Shown here piece after piece: positions 59,571 to 64,000 of a DNA stretch of 64,000 nt. The notes under the pieces were generated by a model. It was not told the DNA's origin. It did no database searches and saw only the letters and a list, made by a program, of their open reading frames with translations. Within the stretch, counting starts at the first letter, position 1; the number at the start of each line of letters is the position of its first letter. This stretch comes from Bacillota bacterium (GTDB lineage: Bacteria; Bacillota_I; Bacilli_A; RF39; UBA660). Location: the NCBI GenBank assembly GCA_023460995.1, contig JAEWOE010000001.1:35353-99352 (forward strand). The letters are read 5' to 3'. The position numbers and the translations under genes are program-made.

Positions 59571-62500
59571 TTATCCAACAATAGAAATTTCATATAAACG
59601 ATTTGCCGTCATTGTAGTATGATATTTCAAGTAAACGGTACCAGCTGGAACTACATATTTAGTTGTATATGAATAATTACTTCCTGAGTTATTTTTTGGA
59701 TATGTAGCAAGTACATTTTTATTTGCATCTAAGAATGTAAAGCCATTATTAACATTTCCTGTGTTGTTTTGATGAAATCCAACAACCTGAATTTCCTTTC
59801 CTACCAAATTTGGATCAAGCATAATATAATATGCTCCTCCAGAAGCAGTAAAATAGGTACTTGGATTTCCATCATAAGCAAGCGGCGAAATTGCATCACT
59901 TGAATTAACTGTAAACTCGCTAATTATGTGTGTTTCTATTCCATGACGGTCAATTCCCTTGGCGTATACTATTTCTCCTTGCTCAACTTTAAAAGCTTGA
60001 TTAGGATATGTTAACCAGGTTTCACTAGTGCCAATTTTATATAATTTTTGAACACTTGAAAGAAAGTAATTTATTGAAACCATCTGATATGTATTAGTAA
60101 TTGCTTTACTTGAATCAGAACTCATTAACATATATCCATTAGTAGCAGTAATAACTGGTTCGTTTAAAATTCTTATTTCTGTAAGTTTGTTAGTTCCACT
60201 TACAGTATAGTACATTAAATACTTAGTTCCTGTCGGAACAGTATAAGTACTTGTGTAAGAATAGCTACTTCCTGTATTTACTTTGACATCAGAAGAAATT
60301 ATATTTTTATTTGCATCTAAGAAATGATATCCATTAGTTTGATTACCACTATAATTCCCATGATATCCAGTAACTTGAAGTTTTGTTCCAACCAAATTAT
60401 CATCTATTAATATATAGTACGATCCTCCAGAAGCTGTAAAATATGTATTTGTATCATTATCAAAGGCTGAAGATAATATAGCGTTTGATGAATTTGATGT
60501 ATATGAGGAAACTAAACGTGTTTCAACTCCGTCTTTATCTATACCTTTCGCATATATTATTTGCCCTTGTTCAAGTTTGATTGGATTATCCTGATAATTT
60601 TTCCACTGGTCATCTATGCCTATCTTATATAATCTTTGAACACTTGTTGAAAAATAACTTATAGATACCATTTGGTATGGCGTGTTAATTATTCTACTCG
60701 AATCTGCACTTAGATAAATATAGTCGTTTACAGCAGTAATAACTGGTTCATTTAAGAGTGTTATTTCTCTCAGTAAGTTACTACCATTTGCTGAATAGTA
60801 CATCAAGTATTTTGTATCTTTTGGTATTGTATAACTATTTGTGTAGTTGTAGCTACCTCCTGTATTAATTTTTACATCTGATGAAATAGTATTTTTATTC
60901 GCATCTAAGAAATAAAAACCATTTGTTTGATTACCACCAAAATTAATATGGTATCCATTAATATGAATTACTTTTCCTATAGCGCTATCATCTATATTTA
61001 AATAATAAGCGCCTTTAGAACCGGTAAAAGAAGTAGCAGTGTCAGTATCAAAAGCAAGTGCCCCTATTGCATCTGTTGGCATTCCTACACTCTTACTAGC
61101 AGTAGCTTCTAATCCAGTGCTTTTTTTGACACTTTTGGCAATTATATTACCTCCTGTGTACTGGAAAGAACCAGCATAATTTATCCAAGTAGAACCACCA
61201 TCTAAACTATAATAATTCTCTATATCAGTCCTACTATCGTATGTTATATATGTTGTTCCATCCACTGTTATACCAGTACTTGTTAGAACAGCATAACCAT
61301 AATTGGAATAAATTACTGGCTTATTTGGCATGTCTAAATCTAAGTTAAGTAGTTTTTGTGTTACTATAACTTCATTACCTACACTATCTTTACCCTTCGC
61401 ATAAATAGTAACTGTGCCATCAGCGTTTTGCCAGTTATTTGTAAGAACAGTATAAGATGTTAAATTAAATGCTGCAGTATATGTTAACCATGTAGTACTA
61501 CTACCTATCTTATACTGTTTTGTTGCTGAGTCACCATAATCTATAGTTACTTGCGCTGAAGTACCAACAGTATTTTCTGGTGTTGCTGATATCGTAATTA
61601 TAGGTGGAGTTAAATCTATATTTTCAACATTAATAGTATAGATTTGTTTATTTCCTACGCCATCTTCAGCATAGAAAGTATAATAAGCATTTTCTGTTAT
61701 ATTAACAATACTGTTGTTTAATATTTCTGTACCACCTGTTGCAAAGTAGCTTTCTCCTAAAGTTCCTTTAGCCCATTTTATTTTACTTACCATAACATCA
61801 TCAGTAACATTTACTTTAATACCTAGTTTCTGAGTTGCTGTTACTAAATCCATTGTTAATTTTATAACTGGTTGTAATTCATCTATATTAATTACTTTAT
61901 AAACAGCAGTATCACTCCATACTTCTGTTTCATCCATTCCACGTGCATATATAATGGTATTATTTTTATTAATATTTATTGGTCCATTATAATTTGTCCA
62001 GTCCTGAACTATATTCCCATCTTTATCAACTACTTTATATTCTTTTTTGATAAGAATCTTGTTGTAAAGAATTGTTGCCGTAACTTGTTGGGCAGGTTCT
62101 AATGTATTTAAAACTATCTCAGGAGTTGGTGGAGTTGTTGTGTTCCATCTCATAAAGATACATTCTTTTATTGCTTTAAAATCAGAATCAACAAGATACC
62201 AGTGATTTGTATAATCAATAATATCTCCATTATCATCTTCAACACCGACTTTAAAGTTATCATCCTGATCAAATAATTTGTCTTTATATTCAGGTTTAAT
62301 TAATAGAATTCCCTTTTCATCATAGGTTTTCCATATTCCGTCTTTTTTCCATTTATATTCTCTTCCTGTTGATATTTCTGGATAATTTAATTTTAGAATA
62401 TAGTAATATCCTTTATCAATTAAGAATATTGAAGGTTTAGGATTTATGTTGTCGACATAATAAGTTGCCTCTGCTTCATCACCCTTGGCATTACTATTAT

Positions 62501-64000
62501 AAGCATAAATAGTTGAATTTTCTTGTATCTCTATTGGCGCAACATAATCTCTTAGCGTTCCACCATTTATACTATATCTTTTTATTGTAGCATTTTTATC
62601 ATATTCTATTGAAATAATAGTTGAACTTGCGACACTATCATTTGTTGGATTAGCTATGATATTCGGCTCTGCTATACCATTTAATAAGTTATCAATCTTT
62701 TTACTATCATTTCCTTTACCATTATTTGATAAAGCATAAGCATATATGGTAGTATTTTCAGTAACTTCAAACTCTCCAGTATACTCTATTAATAATCCAT
62801 ACCTACCTAGAGTATAGTATTTCTTTGTAGCTCTACTATCATAGTCAATTTTAATTTTTACTTTTGCTACTAAATCTGATGAAACTACTGGTTCTGGTGC
62901 AGCCATAATATTAACTGATAATATATCAGGTTGTTTTGGAGCAGTCCCACCAATATTAGTTATTGATAACTGTCTTAATGTTGTTCCATAAGAGTTAGTC
63001 GCTCTTGCATATATAGTTTTATTTTCATTTACAGTAAATGGTCCTGTATATGCGGTATATTCAATACCATTTTCACTATATTCGATTGTATCAGCATTAC
63101 TATAATCTAGTGATATATTAACATTTGTTTCACCATATGATGTTGAATATGGATATGGATCAGCATTTATAGCTAGATAAGGTTTATTTCCTTCAACGAT
63201 ATTTTTGACACGATAATATCCTTTTTCTGATATCTCACCATTACTAGTAACATAATAAGCTGTTACTATTGTGTTTGTTTTAACTGTTATAGGTGCAGTA
63301 TATAGCTCATAATTTCCATTTCCTTTTTTTATATAAATTGCTTCTGCTAATACTGGTGGCGTAACTGTAACTTCAACTGATCCAGTTGTTGGAGTAGTTG
63401 GACTTCCAGTAATTGATGGAGCCACCACCCTATATGAAGGTGTTACTGGCAGTTTATCATCTGGGTCTAATGGTGGATTAGGATCATATCCTGTTGGTGG
63501 TTCACCTGGTCCAGATCCGCCACCATCATTTGGATTATTTATATATATTGATGATGCTTGTGAACGTTTGCCACTTGCATCATAATAATATGCAATTATA
63601 TGTGTTCCATATTTTTCAATACTTATTTCATCAGTATAATTTTCTTCTATTCCATAATTCATTTTGTAGATTTTTTTATCAGCTTCTACTGGATACGTAA
63701 TTTTCACTTTAGCTACTTCACCAGTATCGACTGCTGCAAGTCTTTCAATCGTTGGAGCTGGAAGTGCTGTTTCATTTATTCCAATATTTCCTATATAAAC
63801 TGCATCTCTTCCGACTGCTTTTCTTGAAGCTACAAGATTTCCATCTGTATCATATACATTATCTGGCTTACTAGCTCTTGCTTCTATAATTGTATTTTCA
63901 GTTACAGTAAACTCTCCTGTATATGTCATCCAGCCACTATCACCAACTCGGTATTCCTTTACTGTAGCATCTTCATCATAGGCGATTTTCACCTTTACTG
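59571..64000 (-). CDS. giant repetitive surface protein, C-terminal 1475 residues (5' part outside window)
   Basis: The frame is open through the right edge: upstream of a GTG at 63992 it still reads KVK-type repeat sequence, so the true start lies beyond the window. At least ten Ig-like or chitobiase-C-terminal-like modules of 75-100 residues follow, each with motifs such as YKIGSSTTWLTY-TAAFNL and ENTTIYAYAL (beta-strand, then NxTIYA). A Pro/Gly-rich hinge (GGGSGPGEPP) lies near the N-terminus of the visible part. The last 580-600 residues hold three long repeats of about 580 bp with DTDTATSFTGSKGAYYLNID and GNQTNGFYFLDANKN, a discoidin-like fold. No LPxTG, transmembrane helix or other anchor is seen at the C-terminus. 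An adhesin or matrix protein is likely. Confidence 0.85.
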   Translation of the reverse strand, partial: VKVKIAYDEDATVKEYRVGDSGWMTYTGEFTVTENTIIEARASKPDNVYDTDGNLVASRKAVGRDAVYIGNIGINETALPAPTIERLAAVDTGEVAKVKITYPVEADKKIYKMNYGIEENYTDEISIEKYGTHIIAYYYDASGKRSQASSIYINNPNDGGGSGPGEPPTGYDPNPPLDPDDKLPVTPSYRVVAPSITGSPTTPTTGSVEVTVTPPVLAEAIYIKKGNGNYELYTAPITVKTNTIVTAYYVTSNGEISEKGYYRVKNIVEGNKPYLAINADPYPYSTSYGETNVNISLDYSNADTIEYSENGIEYTAYTGPFTVNENKTIYARATNSYGTTLRQLSITNIGGTAPKQPDILSVNIMAAPEPVVSSDLVAKVKIKIDYDSRATKKYYTLGRYGLLIEYTGEFEVTENTTIYAYALSNNGKGNDSKKIDNLLNGIAEPNIIANPTNDSVASSTIISIEYDKNATIKRYSINGGTLRDYVAPIEIQENSTIYAYNSNAKGDEAEATYYVDNINPKPSIFLIDKGYYYILKLNYPEISTGREYKWKKDGIWKTYDEKGILLIKPEYKDKLFDQDDNFKVGVEDDNGDIIDYTNHWYLVDSDFKAIKECIFMRWNTTTPPTPEIVLNTLEPAQQVTATILYNKILIKKEYKVVDKDGNIVQDWTNYNGPININKNNTIIYARGMDETEVWSDTAVYKVINIDELQPVIKLTMDLVTATQKLGIKVNVTDDVMVSKIKWAKGTLGESYFATGGTEILNNSIVNITENAYYTFYAEDGVGNKQIYTINVENIDLTPPIITISATPENTVGTSAQVTIDYGDSATKQYKIGSSTTWLTYTAAFNLTSYTVLTNNWQNADGTVTIYAKGKDSVGNEVIVTQKLLNLDLDMPNKPVIYSNYGYAVLTSTGITVDGTTYITYDSRTDIENYYSLDGGSTWINYAGSFQYTGGNIIAKSVKKSTGLEATASKSVGMPTDAIGALAFDTDTATSFTGSKGAYYLNIDDSAIGKVIHINGYHINFGGNQTNGFYFLDANKNTISSDVKINTGGSYNYTNSYTIPKDTKYLMYYSANGSNLLREITLLNEPVITAVNDYIYLSADSSRIINTPYQMVSISYFSTSVQRLYKIGIDDQWKNYQDNPIKLEQGQIIYAKGIDKDGVETRLVSSYTSNSSNAILSSAFDNDTNTYFTASGGSYYILIDDNLVGTKLQVTGYHGNYSGNQTNGYHFLDANKNIISSDVKVNTGSSYSYTSTYTVPTGTKYLMYYTVSGTNKLTEIRILNEPVITATNGYMLMSSDSSKAITNTYQMVSINYFLSSVQKLYKIGTSETWLTYPNQAFKVEQGEIVYAKGIDRHGIETHIISEFTVNSSDAISPLAYDGNPSTYFTASGGAYYIMLDPNLVGKEIQVVGFHQNNTGNVNNGFTFLDANKNVLATYPKNNSGSNYSYTTKYVVPAGTVYLKYHTTMTANRLYEISIVG

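Noticed and set aside
1..64000. CRISPR array, prophage, integrase or insertion sequence
   Set aside because: I saw no repeat-spacer pattern, no phage structural genes, integrase, transposase or terminal inverted repeats with target duplications anywhere in the window.

Overview
The window looks like the chromosome of a very AT-rich, low-GC Gram-positive bacterium of the Bacillota/Bacilli and Mollicutes-related kind. Ribosome binding sites are strong (GGAGG, AGGTG, GGGGGAG), vegetative TTGACA/TATAAT promoters and U-tract terminators are easy to see, UGA is used as a stop (for example after both LRR genes) and Trp is UGG. Both tRNAs encode CCA and resemble Bacillus tRNAs. SpoIIM, SufCDS, MnmA, rubrerythrin with a Fur/PerR regulator, and FTHFS suit an anaerobic or microaerophilic firmicute. 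The exact taxon cannot be fixed from sequence reading alone.

Layout. 1-5364: 3' part-missing response regulator, a QueH-amidase fusion, a lipid kinase and two unrecognised genes, all on the minus strand. 5550-8766: formate-tetrahydrofolate ligase and a hypothetical gene on the plus strand. 8779-11329: three unrecognised minus-strand genes, the last with a clamp-binding-like tail. 11441-13830: tRNA-Glu, peptide deformylase with an acetyltransferase, and a polytopic SipW-type signal peptidase. 13897-17742: a duplicated two-gene LRR cassette in which each copy has lost a different member. 17872-18995: tRNA-Met and a rubrerythrin/PerR-type operon with two palindromic operators around its promoter. 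19089-21540: two GtrB-like glycosyltransferases with a small membrane protein between them. 21635-22274: an independently transcribed, structured, apparently non-coding RNA of about 640 nt. 22325-43797: a cell-surface polysaccharide locus in at least four transcripts (NodB deacetylase; three glycosyltransferases and a flippase; tandem glycosyltransferases, membrane proteins and Wzm/Wzt ABC exporter; rfbACDB for dTDP-L-rhamnose; galE). 43940-55930: PASTA-repeat membrane protein, kinase-like protein, orphan prepilin, flavin-binding lipoprotein, mnmA, acyltransferase, SpoIIM, a 49-residue membrane protein, a second kinase-like protein, sufCDS and a degenerate M29-peptidase-like protein. 56050-59497: a decayed SAM-dependent gene remnant, a zinc-ribbon-like protein, an intact relative of the remnant, an AlkD-like protein and, divergently, a heliorhodopsin. 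59571-64000: the C-terminal part of a giant repetitive surface protein.

How the genes work together. rfbACDB supply dTDP-rhamnose; the DUF1972-type, GT2 and tandem GT2 enzymes are expected to build a rhamnose-containing chain that Wzm/Wzt export, while the GtrB-like enzymes, the flippase and the large membrane proteins could add lipid-linked side-chain sugars. Deacetylase, acyltransferase, amidase, PASTA and repeat proteins all act at the envelope. The PerR/rubrerythrin pair and the heliorhodopsin/AlkD pair suggest peroxide and light or DNA-damage responses.

The strongest leads are the heliorhodopsin beside an AlkD-like gene, the large structured RNA, the reciprocally decayed LRR cassettes, the QueH-amidase fusion and the palindrome-flanked peroxide-response promoter.
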